From Piscinibacter caeni (GTDB lineage Bacteria > Pseudomonadota > Gammaproteobacteria > Burkholderiales > Burkholderiaceae_C), in contig QJOU01000018.1 in NCBI GenBank assembly GCA_003265685.1, positions 42,083-106,082 on the forward strand: 64,000 nucleotides of DNA, in the 5' to 3' direction. The notes beneath the pieces were generated by a model. It worked only from the letters and a program-made list of their open reading frames with translations. It was not told the DNA's origin and searched no databases. The translations under genes and the position numbers were made by a program. Below are positions 35,827-43,870 of this stretch, piece after piece; the first letter of the stretch is position 1; each line of letters opens with the position of its first letter.

Positions 35827-37515
35827 TCATGCAATGCGCGGCGGCGCGTCAGCGAGCACCCCTGTCGCCGCCGCAGGTTCAACGGTCGTCGTGCGCACCA
35901 CGAAGTGGCGCACCAGGGGAGTGCCTCCTCCGCCGTGCAGCGCGTGCAGGCGCGCCTGCAGCGCGACATCGGCGTGCGACACACGCTGGTGCTGGCGCAG
36001 GTGCTCCTGCCAGGACGGCAGCACGAAGCTCTCGACGAAGCAGCCGGGTACCGCGGCGTCCTCGTGCAGCATCCATGCCGACGCCCCGTCGCGGCGGCGC
36101 GCCAGCGAGAGTTCGTGCAGCGCCTGCAGGAAGACGGACACGCTGGGCGCGGCGATCCGGTACTCCACCGTCACGAGCACCTCCGGACCGGCGTGTTCGG
36201 GGACCTCGGCGAGCGCCGGTGTGGCAACTGGATCGGGCCAGTGCCGGGCCGGCTCGAGGTCGGGTTCGTCCTCGGGCACCGGGCGGCGCCAGGCCAGCAG
36301 CAGGGTCAACCCGCCGAGGCCGGCCGCCGCGGCCAGCGCGGCCGGCACCGTCGTCCGGTCGGCCAGCTGCCCCCACCCCAGGCCACCCAGCGCCATCGCC
36401 CCCTGGAACACGGTCAGCTGCAGCGCCAGGCCGCGGCCGCGCACCCAGTCGGGCAGTTGCGTCTGCACGCCGGCGCCGAGCGTCGTCAGCACGGCGATCC
36501 AGGCCGCGCCGGCCAGCAGCAGCGCGAGCGCGGCCACGAGGGGCGCGTGCCAGGCCGCCAGCAGCAGCAGCGCACCCGCGGTGCCGAGCGTGCCGGCACG
36601 CAGCAGCGCCTCGGCCGACCAGCGTGCGCGCAGCCGGGGCAGCACGAGCGCACCGGCCACGGCTCCGGCGCCGAGGCAGCCCAGCAGCACGCCGTACAGC
36701 GCCGGCCCGCCGCCGAGCACCTGGCGCGCGATCAGCGGCAGCAAGGCCCAGTACGCGCTGGCGAAGACGAAGAACAGCGCGCTGCGCGCCAGCAGGCGGC
36801 GCAGCGGCGGCGCGTGACGCGCGTAGCGCAGCCCGGCGCGCATCGCCGGCAGCACGCGCTCCCGCGGGCCGGTGAAGGTGGTGCGGGCGGCCTCCCGCCA
36901 CCACCACAGCGCGGCGACCAGCCCGAGCTGGCACAGTGCCGCGGCGTAGAAGGCTGCGGCCACGCCGCCCGCCAGCACGGCGGCCGCGCCCAGCAGCGGT
37001 CCGCCGGCGCGTGCCAGATTGACGGCCAGGCTGTTCAGGGCCATCGCCGGCCGCAGCAGCGGCCGCTCCACCAGGCGCGGCGTCAGCGCCTGCTGCGCCG
37101 GCTGCGCCAGGGCCATGCCGGTGCCGGCCGCGGCCAGCCCGAGCAGCAGCAGGGCCGGAGTCATCAGGCCGAGGTCGGTCGCCAGGCCGAGCCCGAGCGC
37201 GACGGCAGCGAGACCCAGCTGCAGCGCGATCAGCAGGCGGCGCCGGTCGACGATGTCGGCCAGCGCCCCGGCCAGCAACGCGAACAGGAACACCGGCAGC
37301 GCACCGGCCACCTGCACCAGCGCCACCGCGGTGGCCGACGGCGACAGCGACGTCATCAGCCAGCCCGCACCGAAGTCGCGCAGGCCGGTGCCGACGTGTG
37401 CCAGCAACGTGGCCGACCAGAGCATCAGGAAGAGCCGCTGCCGCAGCGGGGCCCACGCCGCCGCCGCGCCGGCCGGCGGGCGGTCCGCGACGGGGGAGGC
37501 GCCGGTCCGGTCCAT
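35827..37515 (-). CDS. MFS_3-type exporter with C-terminal cytoplasmic domain
   Basis: 562 residues. The first ~410 form a 12-helix MFS of the EntS/transmembrane secretion effector group (LVQVAGALPVFLFALLAGAL then DIVDRRRLL after helix 2). The last ~130 residues form a soluble domain: VTVEYRIAAPSVSVFLQALH, AWMLHEDAAVPGCFVESFVL and HADVALQARLHALHGG, resembling antibiotic-biosynthesis monooxygenase-like ferredoxin folds that often end this MFS subfamily. The probable role is efflux of a small molecule. ATG 37515 is chosen at MDRTGASP; ATG 37551 is upstream in frame. It is divergent from the isochorismatase-like operon and precedes the liv operon. Confidence 0.85.
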   Translation of the reverse strand: MDRTGASPVADRPPAGAAAAWAPLRQRLFLMLWSATLLAHVGTGLRDFGAGWLMTSLSPSATAVALVQVAGALPVFLFALLAGALADIVDRRRLLIALQLGLAAVALGLGLATDLGLMTPALLLLGLAAAGTGMALAQPAQQALTPRLVERPLLRPAMALNSLAVNLARAGGPLLGAAAVLAGGVAAAFYAAALCQLGLVAALWWWREAARTTFTGPRERVLPAMRAGLRYARHAPPLRRLLARSALFFVFASAYWALLPLIARQVLGGGPALYGVLLGCLGAGAVAGALVLPRLRARWSAEALLRAGTLGTAGALLLLAAWHAPLVAALALLLAGAAWIAVLTTLGAGVQTQLPDWVRGRGLALQLTVFQGAMALGGLGWGQLADRTTVPAALAAAAGLGGLTLLLAWRRPVPEDEPDLEPARHWPDPVATPALAEVPEHAGPEVLVTVEYRIAAPSVSVFLQALHELSLARRRDGASAWMLHEDAAVPGCFVESFVLPSWQEHLRQHQRVSHADVALQARLHALHGGGGTPLVRHFVVRTTTVEPAAATGVLADAPPRIA

Positions 37516-37722
37516 GCGCGGCACTGTCCGGTGCGGGACGGATGCGCACAAGCGCCTGCCGGGGCAGGCGGTCCTCGCCCCGAGGGACGAGGGCGCCCCT
37601 TGCGCGGAAGGGAGAGGCCGCGCCGTTCACGACGGGCCAGCCCGGCACTGGCCGCCGGCCGGATGCGCGGCCGGTGCGCCGCGGCAACGATGCAACCCTC
37701 TTCTCACCACCAGGAGCTTCCC

Positions 37723-38376
37723 ATGTCCAACACCGCCCAGGCCCGTGCCGCCGCCCGGCTGCTGACCCCGCGCGACCACACGCTGCTGATGATCGACTTC
37801 CAGGCGCAGATGGCCTTCGCGACCCGCTCGATCGACGGCATCGCGCTGCGCAACAACGCCGGCCTGGCCGCGCATGCGGCCGCGGGCTTCCGCGTGCCGA
37901 CCATCCTGACCACGGTGGCGGAGCGCAGCTTCTCCGGCCCGATGTTCGACGAGGTCACCGAGCCGTTCGGCGGCCAGGAGCTGGTCGACCGCACGACGAT
38001 GAACTGCTGGGAGGACGCCAACGTGGTCGAGCTGGTCAACGCGATCGGCAAGGACCGTGTCGTGCTCGCCGGCCTGTGGACCTCGGTGTGCATCGTCGGC
38101 CCGGCGCTCTCGGCGCTGGAGCAGGGCTACGAGGTGTTCGTGATCGCCGACGCCTGCGGCGACGTCTCCGGCGAGGCGCACGAGCGCGCGATGGAGCGCA
38201 TGGTGCAGGCCGGCGTGCGGCCGCTCACGGCGCTGCAGTACCTGCTGGAGCTGCAGCGCGACTGGGGCCGCGCCGAGAGCTACGACCTGACCACCGGCAT
38301 CGCGAAGCGCTTCGGCGGCGCCTACGGCCTCGGCATCATCTACGCCAAGGCGATGTTCGGCGCGCAGGAAGGCTGA
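37723..38376 (+). CDS. Isochorismatase-like (YcaC-type) hydrolase
   Basis: 217 residues of the cysteine hydrolase superfamily. D24 in MIDFQAQ and the nucleophile Cys in LWTSVCIVGPALSAL are present; the Lys of the Asp-Lys-Cys triad is not obvious at DRTTMNCWED, where YcaC-type members also diverge. The C-terminal half matches YcaC (MERMVQAGVRPLTALQYLLE). Family members hydrolyse amides and related bonds; the substrate is unknown. Start ATG 37723 with AGGAG seven bases upstream. First gene of an operon with the XapX gene (8-base gap) and the amidohydrolase. Confidence 0.88.
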   Translation: MSNTAQARAAARLLTPRDHTLLMIDFQAQMAFATRSIDGIALRNNAGLAAHAAAGFRVPTILTTVAERSFSGPMFDEVTEPFGGQELVDRTTMNCWEDANVVELVNAIGKDRVVLAGLWTSVCIVGPALSALEQGYEVFVIADACGDVSGEAHERAMERMVQAGVRPLTALQYLLELQRDWGRAESYDLTTGIAKRFGGAYGLGIIYAKAMFGAQEG

Positions 38377-38384
38377 GGCGCCCC

Positions 38385-38672
38385 ATGAAGCCCTATGTCG
38401 TCTCGCTGGCGGTCGGCCTGCTGGTCGGCGTCATCTACGCGCTGTTCAACGTGCGCTCGCCGGCCCCGCCGGTGATCGCGCTGGCGGGCCTGTTCGGCAT
38501 CCTGGTCGGCGAGCAGCTGCCGCCGCTGATCCGCCAGGCGCTGCAGGCCGACCGCGCCGCCAGCTCGTGGCTGCGCGACCAGGTCGGGCCGCACATGTTC
38601 GGCCGCCTGCCCGAGTGTCGGAACCTCATCGGGCCCACGGCGCCGCCGGACGGGGAGCACCGCGATGGTTGA
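38385..38672 (+). CDS. XapX domain (DUF1427) membrane protein
   Basis: 95 residues. MKPYVVSLAVGLLVGVIYAL, then FNVRSPAPPVIALAGLFGIL and VGEQ is the XapX (DUF1427) signature, two short helices with the conserved R-S-P-A-P-P loop. The remaining ~45 residues are soluble and less conserved. XapX proteins often sit next to isochorismatase-like and amidohydrolase genes, as here; the function is not established. It overlaps the amidohydrolase start by eight bases, implying translational coupling. Confidence 0.85.
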   Translation: MKPYVVSLAVGLLVGVIYALFNVRSPAPPVIALAGLFGILVGEQLPPLIRQALQADRAASSWLRDQVGPHMFGRLPECRNLIGPTAPPDGEHRDG

Positions 38673-40551
38673 GCCGCCAGCCGACCTGGTGCTGCACCAC
38701 GGGCGCATCAGCACGCTGGACCGCGGCCGGCCGGCGGCCAGCGCGGTGGCGATCCGCACCGGCCGCTTCGTGCGGGTGGGCAGCGATGCCGAGGCGCTGG
38801 CGCTGGCCGGCGCCGGCACGCGCGTGATCGACCTGCGCGGCCGGCGCGTGCTGCCCGGGCTCATCGACAGCCACCTGCACATCATCCGCGGCGGCCTGCA
38901 CTTCAACCTGGAGCTGCGCTGGGACGGCGTGCGCAGCCTTGCCGACGCGATGGGCATGCTGCGCCGCCAGGTGGCCGTGACACCGCCGCCGCAATGGGTG
39001 CGCGTGGTTGGCGGCTTCAGCGCGCAGCAGTTCGCCGAGAAGCGGCTGCCCAGCCTGGACGAGCTGAACGCCGTCGCCCCGGATACGCCGGTATTCCTGC
39101 TGCACCTGTACGACCGCGCCCTGCTCAACGGCGCCGCGCTGCGCGCGGTCGGCTACGACCGCGACACGCCGGACCCGCCGGGCGGCCGCATCGAGCGCGA
39201 CGCGACGGGCCGGCCCACCGGGCTGCTGCTGGCCCAGCCCAACGCCGCCCTCCTGTACGCCACGCTGGCCCGCGGGCCGAAGCTGCCGCCCGAGTACCAG
39301 CTCAACTCGACGCGCCACTTCATGCGTGAGCTGAACCGGCTCGGCGTGACGAGCGCGATCGACGCCGGCGGCGGCCTGCAGAACTATCCCGACGACTACG
39401 CGGTGATCGACGAACTCGCGCGCGCCGGGCAGCTGACCGTGCGCATCGCCTACAACCTGTTCACGCAGAAGCCCGGGCAGGAGAAGCAGGACTTCCTGCG
39501 CTGGACCGCGGGCTCGCGCTACAAGCAGGGCGACGCCTACTTCCGCCACAACGGCGCCGGCGAGATGCTGGTCTTCTCGGCCGCCGACTTCGAGGACTTC
39601 CGGGCGCCGCGGCCCGAACTCGGCCCCGGCATGGAAGACGACCTCGAAGGCGTGGTGCGCATCCTGGCCGAGAACCGCTGGCCCTGGCGCATGCACGCGA
39701 CCTACGACGAGACGATCCGCCGCGCGCTCGACGTGTTCGAACGGGTCGACCGCGACATCCCGCTGGCCGGGCTGCACTGGTTCTTCGACCACGCCGAGAC
39801 GATCGCGCCGGAGTCCATCGAGCGGGTCGCCGCGCTCGGTGGCGGCATCGCGGTACAGCACCGCATGGCCTACCAGGGCGAGTACTTCGTCGAACGCTAC
39901 GGCCCCCGCGCCGCCGAGGCGACGCCGCCGGTCGCGCTGATGCTGGCCAGCGGCGTGAAGGTGGCGGCCGGCACCGACGCCACGCGCGTCGCGTCCTACA
40001 ACCCCTGGGTCTCGCTGGCCTGGCTGGTCACCGGCCGCACAGTCGGCGGCCTGCAGCTCTACCCGCAGCGCAACTGCCTGGCCCGCGAGGCTGCGCTGCG
40101 CCTGTGGACCGACGAGGCCACCTGGTTCTCGGACGAGGCCGGGCAGAAGGGGCGCATCGAGGCCGGCCAGCTCGCCGATCTGGTGGTGCCCGACCGTGAC
40201 TACTTCGCCTGCGCCGAATCGGAGATCACCGACACCACCGCGCTGCTCACCGTCGTCGGCGGCAAGGTCGTCTACGCCGCGGGGGAGTTCGCCGGGTTCG
40301 ACGAGGCCGCGCCGCCGCCGGCCATGCCCGACTGGTCGCCGGTGCGGCGCTTCGGCGGCTACGGTGCTTGGGCCGACCGCCCGGAGGGCGCCCCCCTGCA
40401 GGCGACCCTGCGCCAGCGCGATGCCGCGGGATGCGGCTGCGCGCAGCGCTGTGGCGTGCACGGCCACGCCCACGCGCGGGCCGCTCGCGCGCCGGTGGCG
40501 GACCTGCGCTCGTTCTGGGGCGCGCTCGGCTGCTCCTGCTGGGCCGCGTGA
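38665..40551 (+). CDS. YtcJ-like amidohydrolase with Cys/His-rich C-terminal tail
   Basis: 628 residues. A metal-dependent amidohydrolase of the amidohydrolase_3/YtcJ group: the GLIDSHLHIIRGG motif supplies the two first metal His residues, with further metal/acid residues in the WRMHATYDET, LHWFFDHAET and AAGTDATRVASYNP motifs. Substrates of the group are amides, hydantoins or formamides; this one is unknown. The final ~45 residues are unusual: GCGCAQRCGVHGHAHAR and LGCSCWAA, rich in Cys and His and likely to bind metal. ATG 38665 has GGGGAG upstream. Downstream are two regulator genes in the same direction. Confidence 0.87.
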   Translation: MVEPPADLVLHHGRISTLDRGRPAASAVAIRTGRFVRVGSDAEALALAGAGTRVIDLRGRRVLPGLIDSHLHIIRGGLHFNLELRWDGVRSLADAMGMLRRQVAVTPPPQWVRVVGGFSAQQFAEKRLPSLDELNAVAPDTPVFLLHLYDRALLNGAALRAVGYDRDTPDPPGGRIERDATGRPTGLLLAQPNAALLYATLARGPKLPPEYQLNSTRHFMRELNRLGVTSAIDAGGGLQNYPDDYAVIDELARAGQLTVRIAYNLFTQKPGQEKQDFLRWTAGSRYKQGDAYFRHNGAGEMLVFSAADFEDFRAPRPELGPGMEDDLEGVVRILAENRWPWRMHATYDETIRRALDVFERVDRDIPLAGLHWFFDHAETIAPESIERVAALGGGIAVQHRMAYQGEYFVERYGPRAAEATPPVALMLASGVKVAAGTDATRVASYNPWVSLAWLVTGRTVGGLQLYPQRNCLAREAALRLWTDEATWFSDEAGQKGRIEAGQLADLVVPDRDYFACAESEITDTTALLTVVGGKVVYAAGEFAGFDEAAPPPAMPDWSPVRRFGGYGAWADRPEGAPLQATLRQRDAAGCGCAQRCGVHGHAHARAARAPVADLRSFWGALGCSCWAA

Positions 40552-40659
40552 TCCGCACCCGGTGATGGCCGGCCCGCGTGCGGGCCGGCATCGGCGCGCC
40601 TGCACACCGCTGGCCCTGCGATGCACACCCTATCGCTTGCTCGCGTCCCGCTGCAACGT

Positions 40660-40688
40660 TTGACAAGCAATAACTCGATCTTTACGAC
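40660..40688 (+). promoter_or_regulatory. Candidate sigma-70 promoter of the luxR-type gene
   Basis: TTGACA at 40660-40665 and TACGAC at 40683-40688 are separated by 17 bp, about 85 bp before the start codon at 40773. The spacing is ideal, the -35 is perfect, the -10 is moderate. Confidence 0.5.
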
Positions 40689-40772
40689 GCCGGCGACGAA
40701 CATGGATGTCAAGGCGGCACCAGACACCGGTACCGCCTGCCAGCCACCACCCATGCCGAAAGCGAGACCACC

Positions 40773-41477
40773 ATGCACGCCCTGCCCACCCCGCGCCTGA
40801 ACGTCCTCGTGATCCATGCCGAGCCGCTGCTCGCGGTCGGCCTGTGTGCCGCGCTGCGCCAGCAGGCCGACTTCGACGTGCACGCCGACGGCCCCGAGCG
40901 CGAACCGGACCATCCGGTCGACGTGGTGGTCACCGACTACGCGACGGCGCTGCGCCTCGCGGGCCAGGCGCGCGGGCCGCAGGCCGAACGCACACTCGCC
41001 GGTGCCCGCATCATGCTGGTCACCACCTCCGACCGCGAGCACGAGGTGCGCCTTGCGCTGGAACGCGGCGTGCACGGCTACCTGCTGCTGGGCTGCCCCA
41101 TCGAGGAGCTGGCGGCCGGCGTGCGCACGCTCGGCCAGGGTTCGCGCTACCTCTGCATGGCAGTGGCGCAGCGCATGGCCGAGAGCCTGACCCGCGAGGC
41201 GCTGACGGCCCGCGAGGCCGAGGTGCTGCGCCTGGTCGCGCTGGGCCAGTGCAACAAGGCGATCGCCCGCGAACTGGCCATCGCCGTCGGCACCGTCAAG
41301 GCCCACGTCAAGGCGATCATGGGCAAGCTCGACGCGAGCTGCCGCACGCAGGCGGCCAGCATCGCCTCGCAGCGCGGGCTGGTCGATGCGGCGCCGGGCG
41401 CCGAACCATCGCGGCCGCGCCACCCCATGCCCCTGCGCGCGGTGCCGGCTGCCGGCAACCGCCTTCAGTACGCCTGA
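40773..41477 (+). CDS. LuxR-type regulator with degenerate receiver domain (copy 2)
   Basis: 234 residues, paralogue of the protein at 26335-27054. The receiver keeps D55 (VVTDYATA), but the acidic pair is replaced by VLVIHAEP and the conserved Lys is Leu106 in GYLLLGC. The HTH is intact (LTAREAEVLRLVALGQCNKA, IARELAIAVGTVKAH). Both copies start with an almost identical ...R/LNVxVxxxEPLxAxGL pattern, so they share a recent ancestor. Control of the upstream amidohydrolase operon is possible from position only. ATG 40773; a LysR gene follows 26 bp after the stop. Confidence 0.85.
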   Translation: MHALPTPRLNVLVIHAEPLLAVGLCAALRQQADFDVHADGPEREPDHPVDVVVTDYATALRLAGQARGPQAERTLAGARIMLVTTSDREHEVRLALERGVHGYLLLGCPIEELAAGVRTLGQGSRYLCMAVAQRMAESLTREALTAREAEVLRLVALGQCNKAIARELAIAVGTVKAHVKAIMGKLDASCRTQAASIASQRGLVDAAPGAEPSRPRHPMPLRAVPAAGNRLQYA

Positions 41478-41503
41478 CACGCCATTGCCCCAGGGAGTTA
41501 GAC

Positions 41504-42460
41504 ATGGACCGACTCAATGCCCTCGCGACCTTCAAGGCGGTGGTCGCCCACGGCGGCTTCTCGCGCGCGGCGGCTGGCCTGGACGTCTCCTGTGCCAAGG
41601 TCACGCGCACGGTGCAGGACCTGGAGATGCTGCTCGGCGTGCAGCTGCTGCAGCGCACGACGCGGCGCATGTCCCTGACGTCGGTCGGCCAGGAGGTGCT
41701 GCGGCGCGCGGAGCAGCTGCTCGATTCATACGACGAACTGGCCGCGCTCAGCAGCCTGAGCGCGAGCGAGCCGTCCGGCACGGTGCGGCTGGCCGCGCCG
41801 GCGGCGTTCGCGCGGCGCCGCCTGGGCCCGGTGCTGGGCGCGTTCATGGCACGCTATCCCAAGGTGTGGGTCGACCTGCGCACGCGCGACGACCTGATCG
41901 ACGTGTTCGACGACGAGGTCGACCTGATGCTGAGCCTGCGCGGCGACCTTCGGGCGTCGCTGATCGCGCGTCAGGTCGGCGCGGCCGAGGTCGGCGTGTA
42001 CGCGGCGCCTGCCTACCTGGCCCGCCACGGCACCCCGGGGCACCCGGACGAACTCGGCGGCCACAACTGCCTCACCTGCGAGGACATCGCCGGCGGCAGC
42101 ACCTGGACGCTGCGGCGCGCGGACGGCGACGCGGTGTGCGAGCTGCCGGTCAAGGGCTCGATGCGCTGCAGCCACGCCGACGTGCTGGTCGGCGCGGCGC
42201 TGCACGGCGCCGGCATCGTGCTGCTGCCGCGTTTCCTGGTCGAGGAGGCGCTCGCGCAGGGCAGCCTGCAGCCGCTCCTGCCGCAATGGACCTGCGAAGC
42301 GCTGTCCATCCACCTGGCCTGGGGCGCGCGGCGCAACCTGCCGCTCGGGGTGCGCAAGCTGATCGATCACCTGGCGCAGGCGTTCGGCGCCGAAGAGACG
42401 TTCATCGCGCCGCCCGCACCCCACGCCCGGCCGCGCAAGGCCGGGCTGCTGGCCGCGTGA
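41504..42460 (+). CDS. LysR-family transcriptional regulator
   Basis: 318 residues. N-terminal winged helix MDRLNALATFKAVVAHGGFS, AAAGLDVSCAKVTRTVQDLE, then LGVQLLQRTTRRMSLTSVGQ, followed by a substrate-binding domain with LITCEDI-like and GAGIVLLPRFLVEEAL segments typical of the CrgA/AaeR-like subgroup. ATG 41504 is preceded by AGGGAG. The inducer is unknown; it likely senses a small aromatic or carbonyl compound. Confidence 0.92.
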   Translation: MDRLNALATFKAVVAHGGFSRAAAGLDVSCAKVTRTVQDLEMLLGVQLLQRTTRRMSLTSVGQEVLRRAEQLLDSYDELAALSSLSASEPSGTVRLAAPAAFARRRLGPVLGAFMARYPKVWVDLRTRDDLIDVFDDEVDLMLSLRGDLRASLIARQVGAAEVGVYAAPAYLARHGTPGHPDELGGHNCLTCEDIAGGSTWTLRRADGDAVCELPVKGSMRCSHADVLVGAALHGAGIVLLPRFLVEEALAQGSLQPLLPQWTCEALSIHLAWGARRNLPLGVRKLIDHLAQAFGAEETFIAPPAPHARPRKAGLLAA

Positions 42461-42481
42461 TGCGGCCGGGCGCCGCGACGC

Positions 42482-42805
42482 TCAGAACGCGCTGGCTGCC
42501 ACGTAGGGCTGGATCCAGAGCGTGACCTGCAGCGTCACCGACTTGAACCAGGCCGCGTGCATGCGCTCGATCTCGGCCGCGTCGTGCCCCTGGGCGGCGA
42601 GGAACGGCCTGATGGTCGCCGTGATCGGCACGATGAAGGCGATGAGGTAGCGCAGATGGATGTGCTGCGCGGGCGAGGGCACAGTGCCGTGATGTCCTCG
42701 TCGCCGAGCAGAACGCTCTGCTTGAGCAGCGCGAAGTCGGCGTCGCTGAGGGTTGGGGCCGCTACCTGCGGCGTGCCGAGGGTGTCCCGTTCGGAGTACC
42801 CGGAT
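42482..42805 (-). pseudogene. Protoglobin remnant with internal deletion
   Basis: Two ends of one gene survive on the minus strand. The upstream piece (frame near 42805-42680) reads GYSERDTLGTPQVAAPTLSD, then ADFALLKQSVLLGDEDITAL, the start of protoglobin-domain proteins. The downstream piece in another frame reads HIHLRYLIAFIVPITATIRP then FLAAQGHDAAEIERMHAAWF, the C-terminal end of the same family. The middle (about 100 codons, including heme ligands) is deleted at about 42680. The stop is intact at 42482. Confidence 0.7.
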
Positions 42806-42828
42806 CTCGTCGGTACGTGCCCTGGCGC

Positions 42829-43656
42829 TCAATCGAGGAAGGCCACGAGCGCGCGGTTCACGGCGTCGGCATGGCTCCACAGCAGTGTGTGCGGCGCACC
42901 CTCGATCAGCTGTAGCTGCGAACCCTCGATCGCCGCGGCCAGCGGCACGCCGGTGAGCGCCGGCGGCAGGATGCGGTCGCTCGCGCCCTGCAGCACCAGG
43001 CTGGGCACGCCGATGCGCGGCAGGTCGTCGCGGAAGTCGGCCTGCCAGGCCTGCAGGCAACCGAGAGCCGCCGGCGGCCCAGCACCGATCGCGTCGATCC
43101 ACAGCGCGCGCCGCGCCGCAGCGCCGAGCAGCGGCTCGCCCCCTTCCGCGGACCGGCAGGCATCGGCGAGGAACTGCTCGAGGAAGGCGTGCCGGTCCGC
43201 CTGCAGCTCCGCACGCAGGCCGTCGAACCGCGCGGCGCTCAGGCCCGCCGGGTCGTCGGCACCCTGGGGCAGGAACGGCGGCACGGGCGCGATGAAGACC
43301 GCCTGCCGCACGCGTTCGCCGCCGCAGTTGCCGAGGTACCGTGCCAGCTCGCCGCACCCCATCGCGTAGCCCACCAGCGCGCACTCGCGCAGGTCCAGCA
43401 CGGTCAGTACGCGCTGCAGATCGTCGGCCAGCGTGTCGCCGTCGTAGCCGCCGCCGGCCCGGCTCGAGCGCCCGAAGCCGCGCCGGTCGTAGGTGACGAC
43501 ACGCCGCCCGGCCGCGAGCAGTGCCGGCACTTGGTGCTCCCAGATGGCGCTGCTGACCGGCCAGCCGTGCAGCAGCAGCACCGGCGGGCCGAAGCCGTGG
43601 TCGTCCACATGCAGCTCGATCTGCCCCGAGTTCTCGCGTCCGACATCGATCTTCAT
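42829..43656 (-). CDS. Alpha/beta hydrolase (chloroperoxidase-like) with Ser-to-Ala nucleophile
   Basis: 275 residues of the non-heme chloroperoxidase/arylesterase-like group: LLHGWPVSSAIWEHQVPAL and VVTYDRRGFGRSSRAGGGYD are typical. The nucleophile elbow, normally G-x-S-M-G-x-G-E, is GYAMGCGE with Ala98 instead of Ser, and Cys101 lies three residues on. The acid (GASDRILPP) and His (EGAPHTLLWSHAD) positions are retained. It may be inactive as an esterase or use another chemistry. ATG 43656 has GGAGG upstream. It overlaps no neighbour; a Bug protein gene is divergent, about 215 bp away. Confidence 0.85.
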   Translation of the reverse strand: MKIDVGRENSGQIELHVDDHGFGPPVLLLHGWPVSSAIWEHQVPALLAAGRRVVTYDRRGFGRSSRAGGGYDGDTLADDLQRVLTVLDLRECALVGYAMGCGELARYLGNCGGERVRQAVFIAPVPPFLPQGADDPAGLSAARFDGLRAELQADRHAFLEQFLADACRSAEGGEPLLGAAARRALWIDAIGAGPPAALGCLQAWQADFRDDLPRIGVPSLVLQGASDRILPPALTGVPLAAAIEGSQLQLIEGAPHTLLWSHADAVNRALVAFLD

Positions 43657-43870
43657 CGGGTGCCTCCTTTCTTCCTGGTCTCCGCGAGGACTCTGACGGG
43701 AGCGCCTGCGGACGCCATCCGGCCTGCGCACCGTCGCCGGCCTGTCCGCAGGGCGGGTACCAGCCTCTCTCGTTGGAGGGGTGTGCGGTTCGCCGCCTGC
43801 CACCAAGGGGATAGACCGTACCGGCGCCGCGGCGTGATGCCAGCAGCACGGCGCGGCGCGACATTGGCGC

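Noticed and set aside
34807..38376. A 1189-codon plus-strand frame that ends in the isochorismatase-like protein
   Set aside because: Only the part from 37723 is real; the earlier part is antisense to the MFS and liv genes and has no family features.
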